From assembly GCA_019116705.1 (NCBI GenBank), contig DXBF01000068.1:1-51904 (forward strand): a stretch of DNA of 51,904 bases, given 5' to 3'. Within the stretch, counting starts at the first letter, position 1. Each line of letters begins with the position of its first letter. A model generated the notes under the pieces. That model was not told where the DNA came from. It made no database searches and saw nothing but the letters and a program-made list of their open reading frames with translations. The position numbers and the translations under genes are program-made. This DNA is from Candidatus Gemmiger avistercoris. Its GTDB lineage: Bacteria; Bacillota; Clostridia; Oscillospirales; Ruminococcaceae. Below, piece by piece: positions 7,994 to 15,067 of the stretch.

Positions 7994-8956
7994 ATGAATT
8001 CTGTTTTACAGCGTGTGTACGAAATCGGCATCATTCCGGTCATCGCCTTCAACAGCGTGGACGAAGCCCTGCCCCTGTGCAAGGCCCTGATGGACGGCGG
8101 CCTGCCTGCCGCCGAAGTCACTTTCCGCACGGCCTGCGCGGAAGAGTGCATCAAGAAGATCCACGAAGAACTGCCCGAGATGCTGCTGGGCGCCGGCACC
8201 GTCCTGACCACCGACCAGGCGGACCGCGCGATGGCCGCGGGCGCTTCCTTCATCGTTGCGCCTGGCTTTGACCCGGAAGTCTGCCAGCACGTCATCGACA
8301 AGGGCGGCCTCATGATGCCCGGCACCGCCACCGCCGGCGAGATGCAGCAGGCCATGAATATGGGCTGCGAAGTGGTCAAGTTCTTCCCGGCCGAGGCCAA
8401 CGGCGGCGTGGACATGCTCAAAAACATCGGCGCGGCGCTCAAGACCTGCAAATGGATGTGCACCGGCGGCGTCAACGCCAAGAACGTGAACAACTACCTG
8501 GGCTACAACCAGATCGTGGCCGTGGGCGGCACCTGGATGTGCAAGAGCGACAAGATCAAGGCCGGCGCCTGGGATGAGATCACCGCCATGAGCCGCGAGG
8601 CCGTGGACACCATGCTGGGCCTGGAACTGGGCCACATCGGCATCAACTGCGCCGACGAGGCTGAGGCCGCCAAGACTGCCGAGACCATCGGCACCCTGCT
8701 GAGCATGGCCGTCAAGCCGGGCAACAGCAGCATCTTCGTGGGCAAGAAGGAATTCGAGATCATGAAGAAGCCGGGCCGCGGCACCCACGGCCACATTGCC
8801 ATCCTGACCAACAACGTGGACCGCGCCGTCTACCATCTGGGCCGCCGCGGCGTCAAGTTCGATCTGGACAGCAAGAACGTCAAGGACGGCAAGACCATCG
8901 CCATCTACCTGGCTGATGAAGTCGCCGGCTTTGCCATCCATCTGGTGCAGCGCTGA
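7994..8956 (+). CDS. 2-dehydro-3-deoxy-phosphogluconate (KDPG) aldolase with C-terminal VOC-like domain
   Basis: A 320-residue protein. Residues 1-205 are a class I KDPG/KHG aldolase: Glu41 and Arg45 in AAEVTFRT, GAGTVLT, and the Schiff-base lysine Lys129 in CEVVKFFPAE. The enzyme splits KDPG into pyruvate and glyceraldehyde 3-phosphate. Ordinary members end near 210 residues; here about 105 extra residues follow, beginning LGLELGHIGIN and repeating a similar strand at GHIAILTNNVDRAVYHL and ending GFAIHLVQR, a pattern like the vicinal-oxygen-chelate (glyoxalase) fold. GAAGGAGAATTGCT precedes the ATG. The KDG kinase follows after 50 nt, so the pair completes hexuronate breakdown. The role of the extra domain is unknown. 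Confidence 0.9.
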   Translation: MNSVLQRVYEIGIIPVIAFNSVDEALPLCKALMDGGLPAAEVTFRTACAEECIKKIHEELPEMLLGAGTVLTTDQADRAMAAGASFIVAPGFDPEVCQHVIDKGGLMMPGTATAGEMQQAMNMGCEVVKFFPAEANGGVDMLKNIGAALKTCKWMCTGGVNAKNVNNYLGYNQIVAVGGTWMCKSDKIKAGAWDEITAMSREAVDTMLGLELGHIGINCADEAEAAKTAETIGTLLSMAVKPGNSSIFVGKKEFEIMKKPGRGTHGHIAILTNNVDRAVYHLGRRGVKFDLDSKNVKDGKTIAIYLADEVAGFAIHLVQR

Positions 8957-9006
8957 GCCGCTCCCCTACCCCGTTTTACAAAAATTCAAGATAAAAGGAG
9001 TTCTCC

Positions 9007-10032
9007 ATGAAAGTCGTTACTCTTGGTGAAATCATGATCCGCCTGCAGCCCTACGATCATCTGCGCTTTGTGCAGACCGACACGCTGCAGTACACCTACG
9101 GCGGCGGCGAGGCCAACGTGGCCGTCTCGCTGGCCAACTACGGCGCCGACGTCGCCTTCGTGACCAAGCTGCCTGCCCATGCCATCGGCCAGGCCGGCGT
9201 CAATGCGCTGCGCCGCTACGGCGTCGACACCAGCAAGATCACCCGCGGCGGCGACCGTGTGGGCATCTACTTCAACGAGAAGGGCGCTTCCCAGCGCGGC
9301 TCGGTCTGCATTTATGACCGCGCCCATTCCGCCATGGCCGACGCCACCGTGGCCGACTTCGACTTCGACGCCATCTTCGAGGGCGTGGACTGGTTCCACT
9401 TCACCGGCATCACCCCGGCCCTGGGCCCCAATGTGGTCGAGATCTGCCTGGCCGCCTGCAAGGCCGCCAAGGCCCACGGCTGCAAGATCAGCTGCGACCT
9501 GAACTACCGCGGCAAGCTGTGGACCCGTGAGCAGGCCCGCGAAGCCATGAGCAAGCTGTGCGAGTACGTGGACGTCTGCATCTCCAACGAGGAGGACGCC
9601 AAGGACGTGTTCGGCATCGAGGCCGAGGCCACCGACATCTACGCCGGTGAGATCAACCGTGAAGGCTACAAGAGCGTTGCCAAGCAGCTGGCCGACAAGT
9701 TCCACTTCGAGAAGGTGGCCATCACCCTGCGTGAGAGCCATTCTGCTTCCGACAACGGCTGGAGCGCCATGCTCTACGACGTTGCCAGCGACGAGTACGC
9801 CTTCAGCAAGAAGTACGAACTGCGCATCGTCGACCGCGTGGGCGGCGGCGACAGCTTCGGCGCGGGCCTGATCTACGCCCTGCTGAGCGGCAAGTCCACC
9901 CAGGATTCCGTCGAGTTCGCTGTGGCGGCTTCTGCGCTGAAGCACTCCATCGAGGGCGACTTCAACATGGTCACCGTCTCCGAGGTCGAGAAACTGGCGG
10001 GCGGCGACGGTTCCGGCCGTATCCAGCGCTGA
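9007..10032 (+). CDS. kdgK: 2-dehydro-3-deoxygluconate (KDG) kinase, PfkB family
   Basis: A 341-residue ribokinase-family sugar kinase. The N-terminal GEIMIRLQP and GGGEANVAVSLANYGA form the substrate side; VDRVGGGDSFGAGL holds the anion hole and the catalytic base Asp282. The sequence type and the adjacent KDPG aldolase point to phosphorylation of 2-keto-3-deoxygluconate to KDPG, which the aldolase then cleaves. AAAGGAG lies just before the ATG. A hairpin terminator follows at 10055-10090. Codons are strongly biased to GAG/AAG/GCC forms compared with neighbours, suggesting high expression of this operon. Confidence 0.88.
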   Translation: MKVVTLGEIMIRLQPYDHLRFVQTDTLQYTYGGGEANVAVSLANYGADVAFVTKLPAHAIGQAGVNALRRYGVDTSKITRGGDRVGIYFNEKGASQRGSVCIYDRAHSAMADATVADFDFDAIFEGVDWFHFTGITPALGPNVVEICLAACKAAKAHGCKISCDLNYRGKLWTREQAREAMSKLCEYVDVCISNEEDAKDVFGIEAEATDIYAGEINREGYKSVAKQLADKFHFEKVAITLRESHSASDNGWSAMLYDVASDEYAFSKKYELRIVDRVGGGDSFGAGLIYALLSGKSTQDSVEFAVAASALKHSIEGDFNMVTVSEVEKLAGGDGSGRIQR

Positions 10033-10054
10033 TCTTCCGCGCTCTGACAAAACC

Positions 10055-10090
10055 AAAAGGGGCCTGCTGCGGCGGGTCCCTTTTCTTTTT
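10055..10090 (+). terminator. Rho-independent terminator after kdgK
   Basis: Arms AAAAGGG (10055-10061) and CCCTTTT (10078-10084) with a GC-rich loop, then CTTTTT. Confidence 0.75.
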
Positions 10091-10117
10091 CCTTGCCTGA
10101 TCCACGTTCCGTTTGAT

Positions 10118-10147
10118 TTGACACGGCCCTCGCTTTTGCGTTACAAT
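10118..10147 (+). promoter_or_regulatory. Sigma-A promoter for bioY
   Basis: Consensus TTGACA (10118-10123), 18-nt spacer, TACAAT (10142-10147), 39 nt before the bioY ATG. Confidence 0.75.
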
Positions 10148-10186
10148 AAATCCCAGGATTCTATTTTGACAGCGAGGTGTTCCCCT

Positions 10187-10735
10187 ATGCGTGCCGATCC
10201 CTCCCCCCGCGTGCACGGCCTGGTCCTGTGCGCCCTCTTCGCGGCGCTGACGGCAGTCTGCAGCCAGATCGCCCTCCCCATGCCCTGGGGCGTTCCCATC
10301 AATCTGGCAATTTTTGCGGTCTGCCTGTCGGGCAGCCTGCTGGGGCCCGTCCGCGGCATGGCCTCCATGGCGGTCTACGTAGCGCTGGCGGCTGTCGGCG
10401 TCCCGGTCCTTGCCGGGTTCCAGGGCGGCCCTGCCGCCATCTTCGGCAAAACGGGCGGTTATGCCGTCGGGTATATCCTGGCCGCCCTGCTCACCGGCCT
10501 GCTGGCCCGCCGTTTCGGCCGCCGGTTCTGGCCGCTGTGCGCCGCCATGGCCATCGGCTGTGCCGCCTGCTACGCGCTGGGCACCCTCTGGTTCGTGGTT
10601 CTGACACAGAGCCCGCTTCCTGTAGCGCTCGGCCTCTGCGTGTTGCCCTATCTGCCGGCCGACGCCGTCAAGATCGCGCTGGCCGCCCTGTTGACCCTGC
10701 AGCTGCGCCGCCGCCTGCCTCACGGCCGCCTGTGA
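10187..10735 (+). CDS. bioY: BioY, biotin ECF transporter substrate-binding subunit
   Basis: A 182-residue membrane protein with about six helices. Family marks include LPMPWGVPINLAIFAVCLSG near residue 30, GGPAAIFGKTGGYAVGYI in the middle (the BioY biotin-binding GxTGGY-like stretch) and LPYLPADAVKIALA near the end. BioY captures biotin and works with shared energizing components EcfA/A'/T encoded elsewhere. The ATG at 10187 has GAGGTG upstream; the reading frame extends to 10118 but that overlaps the promoter. It is a one-gene unit between its own promoter and the terminator at 10744-10768. No biotin synthesis gene is present in the window, consistent with scavenging. Confidence 0.93.
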   Translation: MRADPSPRVHGLVLCALFAALTAVCSQIALPMPWGVPINLAIFAVCLSGSLLGPVRGMASMAVYVALAAVGVPVLAGFQGGPAAIFGKTGGYAVGYILAALLTGLLARRFGRRFWPLCAAMAIGCAACYALGTLWFVVLTQSPLPVALGLCVLPYLPADAVKIALAALLTLQLRRRLPHGRL

Positions 10736-10743
10736 GTTCCCAC

Positions 10744-10768
10744 CGCCCTGGAAACAGGGCGTTTTTTA
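10744..10768 (+). terminator. Terminator after bioY
   Basis: CGCCCTG-GAAA-CAGGGCG (10744-10761) followed by TTTTTT. Confidence 0.9.
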
Positions 10769-10769
10769 T

Positions 10770-10798
10770 TTGCGTTGTTCCGGCAAACATGCTATACT
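10770..10798 (+). promoter_or_regulatory. Promoter for ruvX-uppS
   Basis: TTGCGT (10770-10775), 17-nt spacer, TATACT (10793-10798), 30 nt before the ruvX ATG and directly after the bioY terminator. Confidence 0.6.
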
Positions 10799-10827
10799 GG
10801 TGCAAACGCCGCAAAGGAGATGCCCGC

Positions 10828-11301
10828 ATGAAATGGCTTGCCGTGGATTATGGCGACGCCCGCACCGGGCTGGCCGGCTGTGACGCCGCCGAGATCATCA
10901 CCAGCCCCATCACCCCGCAGATCGAAGAAAAAAGCATGAACAAAGTGGCCGCCGCCGTGGCGCAGGCCGCCGCCCAGCGCGGCGCCGAGGGCCTTGTGTG
11001 CGGCCTGCCGAAAAACATGGACGGCACCGAAGGCGCCCGTGCCGCCAGGAGCCGCCGCTTTGCCCAGCGTCTGGCAGACGCTGCCGGGCGGCCCGTGGTG
11101 CTGTGGGACGAGCGGCGCACCACCGTCTCCGCCGCCGCCATCCTGGCCGGGAACGACACCTTTGGCCAAAAGCGCAAAGCCCGCCTGGATTCGGTATCCG
11201 CGGCGGTCCTTCTGGAAAGTTTTCTCAACTGGCGCGCCCATCACCCCGGCGAAACGCCGCCGGAACAGGTGCTGCCCTCCGTCCCGTCCCCTCAACCGTA
11301 A
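10828..11301 (+). CDS. ruvX: RuvX/YqgF, Holliday junction resolvase-like nuclease
   Basis: A 157-residue RNase H-fold protein of the YqgF family, close to the usual 140-150. It shows VDYGDARTGLAGCD at residues 4-17 (first catalytic aspartate), GLPKNMDGTEG near 65, WDERRTTVSA near 95 (Glu) and LDSVSAAVLLESF near 120 (last Asp). Members act in 16S rRNA 5' processing and/or branched DNA resolution and are near-universal. AAAGGAGA precedes the ATG at 10828. Twelve nucleotides separate it from the cis-prenyltransferase gene. In many Firmicutes ruvX neighbours a DUF1292 gene, which here lies about 1.8 kb downstream. Confidence 0.88.
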   Translation: MKWLAVDYGDARTGLAGCDAAEIITSPITPQIEEKSMNKVAAAVAQAAAQRGAEGLVCGLPKNMDGTEGARAARSRRFAQRLADAAGRPVVLWDERRTTVSAAAILAGNDTFGQKRKARLDSVSAAVLLESFLNWRAHHPGETPPEQVLPSVPSPQP

Positions 11302-11313
11302 AGGAGTATCGCC

Positions 11314-12039
11314 ATGCCTGCCGATGTCAATTCCCGTATCCCGACCCATGCCGCCATCATTGTGGACGGCAACCGCCGCTGGGCCCGCAACCGTATGATG
11401 CCCGCCAGCCTGGGGCATAAGGCCGGCTTCGACCGCCTGAAAGAGATCACCCGCTACGCCGTCGCAGACTGCGGCGTGCAGGTCCTTTCGCTGTACGTTT
11501 TTTCCACCGAAAACTTCGCCCGGGACGCCAAAGAGGTCTCCTACCTGATGGACCTCTTCGCCAACAATTTCCGCACCCTTACCGAAGAGATGAACGAGCG
11601 CGGCTGCCAGGTCCTTTTCAGCGGCCGCCGGGAAGGGCTGCAGCCCCGGGTCCTGGATGCCATGGACTATATGATGGACCTGACGAAAGACAACCGCAAG
11701 GGCATCGTCAATTTCTGCCTGAACTACGGCAGCCGTGCCGAGCTGACCGACGCCATGCGCGCCATGGCGCGGGAGGTCCGGGCCGGGACGCTTTCCCCCG
11801 ACAGCATCGACGAATCCACGGTGGAACAGCACCTTTACCGCCGCCTGCCGCCGGTGGACCTGTTGATCCGCACCAGCGGCGAACAGCGGCTGTCCAACTT
11901 CCTGCTGTGGCAGTGCGCCTACGCCGAGTTCTACTTCACGCCGGTGCTGTTCCCGGATTTCACCAAATCCTGCTTCGACGAAGCGCTGGCCGCTTACGCG
12001 GGCCGGGACCGCCGCATGGGTGGCAACTCCAAAAAATAA
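11314..12039 (+). CDS. uppS: Isoprenyl transferase (undecaprenyl diphosphate synthase-like cis-prenyltransferase)
   Basis: A 241-residue cis-prenyltransferase that extends farnesyl diphosphate with isopentenyl units, giving the lipid carrier for wall and polysaccharide synthesis. Visible motifs: HAAIIVDGNRRWARN near the start (catalytic Asp of the DGN motif), GHKAGFDRLKEI, LYVFSTENFARD, and RTSGEQRLSNFLLWQCAYAEFYF near 190-215, which carries the IPP-binding arginines and the Mg glutamate. The usual DGNGRWA glycine is replaced by arginine (DGNRRWA), as in some eukaryotic and secondary bacterial homologues. AAAGGAG precedes the ATG. It closes the ruvX operon before the terminator at 12053-12106. 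Product chain length cannot be read from the sequence. Confidence 0.88.
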   Translation: MPADVNSRIPTHAAIIVDGNRRWARNRMMPASLGHKAGFDRLKEITRYAVADCGVQVLSLYVFSTENFARDAKEVSYLMDLFANNFRTLTEEMNERGCQVLFSGRREGLQPRVLDAMDYMMDLTKDNRKGIVNFCLNYGSRAELTDAMRAMAREVRAGTLSPDSIDESTVEQHLYRRLPPVDLLIRTSGEQRLSNFLLWQCAYAEFYFTPVLFPDFTKSCFDEALAAYAGRDRRMGGNSKK

Positions 12040-12052
12040 CAGCATAAATACC

Positions 12053-12106
12053 AAAAGATCCCGGGGAACTTTGGCAAATCCGCCAAGCGTTCTTCGGGAT
12101 CTTTTT
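12053..12106 (+). terminator. Terminator after uppS
   Basis: AAAAGATCCCG pairs with CGGGATCTTTTT across a loop holding a second small GGC/GCC stem. Confidence 0.85.
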
Positions 12107-12132
12107 GCATATGCTAAGAGCAGAAGGGGGGT

Positions 12133-12939
12133 TCAGCCCACCGCCTCCGACGAAGCTTCCGAACCGGCGTCCCCGCTCTGGGCGGCCAGTTCTTCCGCCG
12201 TGGGGCCGGGATAGGTGGCGATCGTCACGTGATCAATGGTGATGGCCGCTTCCTCGGTGGGGCGCCAGGTCTCATTGCCTTCCTCGTCCTGCACCGTATC
12301 CACGCAGGCCATGGCGTCGACCACATCCATGCCTGCATAAACCTGGCCGAACACCGTATCGGTGTTGTCCAGGTAAGGCAGGCCGCCCGCCGCGGCATAG
12401 GCGGCGATCTGCGCTTCGCTGTACCCCTGGGTGGCCATCTCCTCCTGCCGGGCTGCATCCACGCTGTCCGGCAGCGCCGTTACAAAGTAGAACTGGCTGT
12501 TGCCGCCGCTGACATCGCCGCCGGCGGCAAAGGCGGCGCACAGCGCGCCCGCATAATGTTTCAGCCCGGCGTCCGCTTCGAGCGGGTAGGGGTTGTTGCT
12601 CCAGATCGTGGAGCCGCCCGTGCCGGTGCCTGTAGCGTCGCCCCCCTGCACGGCAAAACCGTACTGGCTGCGCCAGATCACCGTGCCGTCATAGTATCCC
12701 GTGCGGGCCAGCCCCACGAAATTGTAGACGGCCATTGGCGCGGCGTCCGGGTACAGCACCGCGCGGACTTCCCCCAGGCTGGTGGTGAAAATGGCGATCA
12801 GGTCCCCGTCGGACGGCGCCGTGAACTGCCGCTCCTCACTGGTGACCCCGGCGCGGGACGGCACGCTCTTTCCATTGCCGCCGCAGCCGCACAGCAGGGC
12901 CAGCAGCAGGGCCAGGGCCACACAGACGGTCTTTTTCAT
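12133..12939 (-). CDS. Cyclophilin-type peptidyl-prolyl isomerase lipoprotein
   Basis: A 268-residue exported protein. The N-terminus is a lipoprotein signal (MKKTVCVALALLLALLCGCG, lipidated Cys at about 19 in LLCGC). The cyclophilin domain runs from about residue 45 to 240, with the catalytic-arginine strand IWRSQYGFAVQGGD, GTGTGG, NSQFYFVT and TVFGQVYAGMDVVDAM. It should catalyse proline isomerisation on the outer face of the membrane and help secreted proteins fold. A serine/alanine/glutamate-rich tail follows. Thirty extra residues between the FYFVT and LDNTDTVFG motifs are a common clostridial insertion. AGGATCTGCC-like ribosome region precedes the ATG. It is a single minus-strand gene between plus-strand operons. 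Confidence 0.88.
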   Translation of the reverse strand: MKKTVCVALALLLALLCGCGGNGKSVPSRAGVTSEERQFTAPSDGDLIAIFTTSLGEVRAVLYPDAAPMAVYNFVGLARTGYYDGTVIWRSQYGFAVQGGDATGTGTGGSTIWSNNPYPLEADAGLKHYAGALCAAFAAGGDVSGGNSQFYFVTALPDSVDAARQEEMATQGYSEAQIAAYAAAGGLPYLDNTDTVFGQVYAGMDVVDAMACVDTVQDEEGNETWRPTEEAAITIDHVTIATYPGPTAEELAAQSGDAGSEASSEAVG

Positions 12940-13011
12940 GGCAGATCCTCCCGGAATACAAAAAATACCAGTTACCTGTAGTATACCACACTTTCCGCCC
13001 TGTGAACACCC

Positions 13012-13040
13012 TTGACGTTTTAAGAAAAAAAAGGTACACT
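13012..13040 (+). promoter_or_regulatory. Promoter for the DUF1292 gene
   Basis: TTGACG (13012-13017), 17-nt spacer, TACACT (13035-13040), 37 nt before the ATG at 13077. Confidence 0.7.
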
Positions 13041-13076
13041 AGAGACAGTAAAAATTCCCACACAGGAGGGACCATC

Positions 13077-13403
13077 ATGTCTGACGAACTGAGCCCCGAA
13101 ATGCTGGAAGAAGCTTCTCCCGATCTGCTCACCCTTGAGGATGAGGACGGGCAGGAAGTCACCTTTGAAGTCATCGACGCGACCGAAGTCAACGGCACCC
13201 GCTATCTGGCCGTGATCCCCTATCAGGCGGACCCGGACAGCCTGCAGGAGGATGCCGAACTGATCCTGATGCGCATCGGCACCGACGAAGAAGGCGAATA
13301 TATGGACATTGTGGACGATGACGAGGAACTGCTCACCGTCGGCAAAGTGTTCGAGGAACGCCTGCGGGCGATGTACGACATCGACGATTCGGAGTTGGAC
13401 TGA
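13077..13403 (+). CDS. DUF1292 acidic protein (YrzB-like)
   Basis: A 108-residue, very acidic cytosolic protein. The core TLEDEDGQEVTFEVID, then YLAVIPYQ and LILMRIGTDEEGEYM, is the DUF1292 pattern found in almost all Firmicutes (B. subtilis YrzB). No biochemical function is established. CAGGAGGGACCATC precedes the ATG at 13077; the frame runs back to 13002 over the promoter and was not used. DUF1292 genes are often linked to ruvX, which is nearby on the same strand. The structured RNA candidate starts 33 nt after its stop. Confidence 0.85.
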   Translation: MSDELSPEMLEEASPDLLTLEDEDGQEVTFEVIDATEVNGTRYLAVIPYQADPDSLQEDAELILMRIGTDEEGEYMDIVDDDEELLTVGKVFEERLRAMYDIDDSELD

Positions 13404-13436
13404 TCGAGCGTGCGCATCCCTGCGCGGTGCGATTTG

Positions 13437-13643
13437 TTGCAGCCTTTATAGAATCCTACTAATCAAATATTGGGAGCTTGCGTCGGGCGCCGGAACGCAG
13501 ACCTCCCGCTTCGGCGGAAGAAGGGAGCGCGAACGCGCCCGCAGGGCACCCACCTGCCTGTACCGGTAGGTTTTGATTGGCTGCAGACGGCCAAGCGGGG
13601 TTTTTGAAATTCCACCCGGACGGGGCTCCCTGTCCGGGTTTTT
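13437..13643 (+). ncRNA. Structured RNA candidate (rod-like, possibly 6S-type or a leader)
   Basis: The 273-nt gap between the DUF1292 and redoxin genes is full of complementary segments. An outer stem TGCAGCC (13438-13444) / GGCTGCA (13579-13585) is followed by AATCAAA (13461-13467) / TTTGATT (13572-13578); these are contiguous on the 3' side but separated by a 16-nt bulge on the 5' side. Inside, CGGGCGC / GCGCCCG and CTCCC / GGGAG stack below a CCGC-TTCG-GCGG tip, while CCTG-TACCGG-TAGG forms a small side hairpin on the 3' strand. A strong terminator (13615-13643) ends it. The long rod with asymmetric bubble recalls 6S RNA, but no family match can be claimed by eye; it could also be the leader of the redoxin gene. 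Confidence 0.5.
13615..13643 (+). terminator. Terminator at the end of the structured RNA
   Basis: CCCGGACGGGG...CCTGTCCGGG hairpin followed by TTTTT, 34 nt before the redoxin start codon. It would end the RNA or act as an attenuator for the downstream gene. Confidence 0.85.
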
Positions 13644-13676
13644 GGGTGGTTAATAACTGGAAAGGAGGGGGGATCT

Positions 13677-14444
13677 GTGGGCGAACGTATTTCCGTGGGG
13701 GACAAACTGCCTTTCTTTTTATACGATACCCCCTACAGCGCCCAAAACCGCTTCCGCGACCTGCTGGCAGCCAAAACGCCGTTGGTGCTGATCTTCATGG
13801 CCAATTTCGGCCACCCGATCACCCGGACTTTTGCCAGCCGCTACGCGCAGACCTTCGGCGCTTTACAGGACGGCGCGCTGGCGCTTGTGGTACGTTCCCG
13901 GGCCGATAAGCTGTCCCACAGTATCGGTCCCGACACGCTGCCCTATCCCCTGCTGTGCGACGCCGACGGCGTCCTGTACGACCATCTGGACATTCCGCAG
14001 AACAGCAGCGCCCTGATGACCTACTCGCTGGAGGGTTGGCGCATCCTGCGGGAAGCGAAGAAACAAGGGTACCGCGCCGCCCGCGGCACGCCGCAGCAGC
14101 TGCCGCTGACGCTGATCCTGGACCGGGACGGAACCGTCCTGTTCTGCCATTACGGCGCAAGCCTGACCGATGTACCGGAGGACTGCGCCTCCATCCAGAG
14201 CCTGCTGGAAGAACTGGACCTGACGCCGGACGTGCCGGATTCTTTCCAGGACCTGTACGACGCCCGCAGCTCTGCAGAAGAGGAACTTCCGCCGGAACGG
14301 CCCCGACGTACCCGGCGGGGCCGCCGGCCGTCCGCCCCGGAGGACGACTTTGCCCCGGCCGAACCGATACGCGAGTACAATGCGCCGGACCTGGCCGCCA
14401 CTTCGGTGGTCAGCCTGTTCGACGATCCCTACGCAGACGACTGA
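13677..14444 (+). CDS. Redoxin / AhpC-TSA-fold protein lacking the redox cysteines
   Basis: A 255-residue cytosolic protein. Residues 1-180 have the thioredoxin/peroxiredoxin layout: VGDKLPFFLYD, then PLVLIFMANFGHPITRTF where related proteins have a CxxC or PxxxTxxC centre, then a strand-helix pattern ending LTLILDRDGTVLFCHYG. At the active-site position the residues are H-P-I-T, so a classic cysteine peroxidase or disulphide activity is not expected. After about residue 185 comes a charged Arg/Glu-rich tail. The start is a GTG at 13677 with AAAGGAGGGG upstream. It follows the structured RNA and ends at a shared terminator with the GNAT gene. Function is unassigned. Confidence 0.65.
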   Translation: MGERISVGDKLPFFLYDTPYSAQNRFRDLLAAKTPLVLIFMANFGHPITRTFASRYAQTFGALQDGALALVVRSRADKLSHSIGPDTLPYPLLCDADGVLYDHLDIPQNSSALMTYSLEGWRILREAKKQGYRAARGTPQQLPLTLILDRDGTVLFCHYGASLTDVPEDCASIQSLLEELDLTPDVPDSFQDLYDARSSAEEELPPERPRRTRRGRRPSAPEDDFAPAEPIREYNAPDLAATSVVSLFDDPYADD

Positions 14445-14472
14445 TCGGCCGCAGCCCCTTGCTTTCCACCAC

Positions 14473-14512
14473 AAAACGCCTGAGCAGAAACCTTTTCTGC
14501 CCAGGCGTTTGC
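14473..14512. terminator. Bidirectional terminator between redoxin and GNAT genes
   Basis: AAAACGCCTG...CAGGCGTTT with inner GCAGAAA/TTTCTGC; A and T runs on both sides let it serve both converging genes. Confidence 0.85.
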
Positions 14513-14530
14513 TTTTGCTATCGTTAGCTT

Positions 14531-15049
14531 TCAGCCGGCGTCCGGCCCTTTCAGCTTGCCGTACAGGCACAAATCCTGCAGGCGGCCGTCTTTGAAGACC
14601 CCGCTGCGCAAGGTGCCCTCCAGTGTGAATCCGTTCTTTTCCAGCACCCTGCGGGATGCAAGGTTCGGCGCATAGACCGCTCCTGTGATCCGCACAATGT
14701 CCAGCTGCTGGAAGGCCGCGTCACACGCCTGGCGGACCGCTTCGGTCATGATGCCCTTGGACCACTGCGCGCCCACAAGGAAATAGCCGATGTCGGCGTC
14801 TTTACGGTATACGTCCTCCTTCTGTTCGATGGAGACCGACCCCGCTACCACATCGCCCACCGTCACAGCGCGGAAGATCCCGGCCGCGCCGTCCTGTTCA
14901 CAGACCCGCCGCAGCCAGAAGTCCGCGTCCTTCTCCGTATAAGGATCGGGCAGCCGGTCCGAGAGAAAACGCCGGTCTGCCGCCGCGAAGAGCGCTACCA
15001 GCGCGTCCCTGTCCTGAAGCGTCCATTTGCGTATCTGTATGCCCTGCAT
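14531..15049 (-). CDS. GNAT family N-acetyltransferase (RimJ/RimL-like)
   Basis: A 172-residue acetyltransferase. The fold is visible as an N-terminal IRKWTLQDRDALVALF, a central GSVSIEQ strand, the acetyl-CoA region IGYFLVGAQWSKGIMTEAVR near residues 85-108 and the C-terminal NLASRRVLEKNGFTLEGTLR typical of Rim-type enzymes. It transfers acetyl from acetyl-CoA to an amine, often a protein N-terminus or a small metabolite; the substrate is unknown. GGGGAGG precedes the ATG. It lies 18 nt downstream of cutC in the same direction and is probably cotranscribed. Confidence 0.88.
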   Translation of the reverse strand: MQGIQIRKWTLQDRDALVALFAAADRRFLSDRLPDPYTEKDADFWLRRVCEQDGAAGIFRAVTVGDVVAGSVSIEQKEDVYRKDADIGYFLVGAQWSKGIMTEAVRQACDAAFQQLDIVRITGAVYAPNLASRRVLEKNGFTLEGTLRSGVFKDGRLQDLCLYGKLKGPDAG

Positions 15050-15067
15050 CCGCTTTTCCTCCCCTGC

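Noticed and set aside
13404-13676. T-box riboswitch for the redoxin gene
   Set aside because: No T-box sequence (TGGNACCGCG) or specifier-loop pattern; the downstream gene is not an aminoacyl-tRNA or amino-acid gene.
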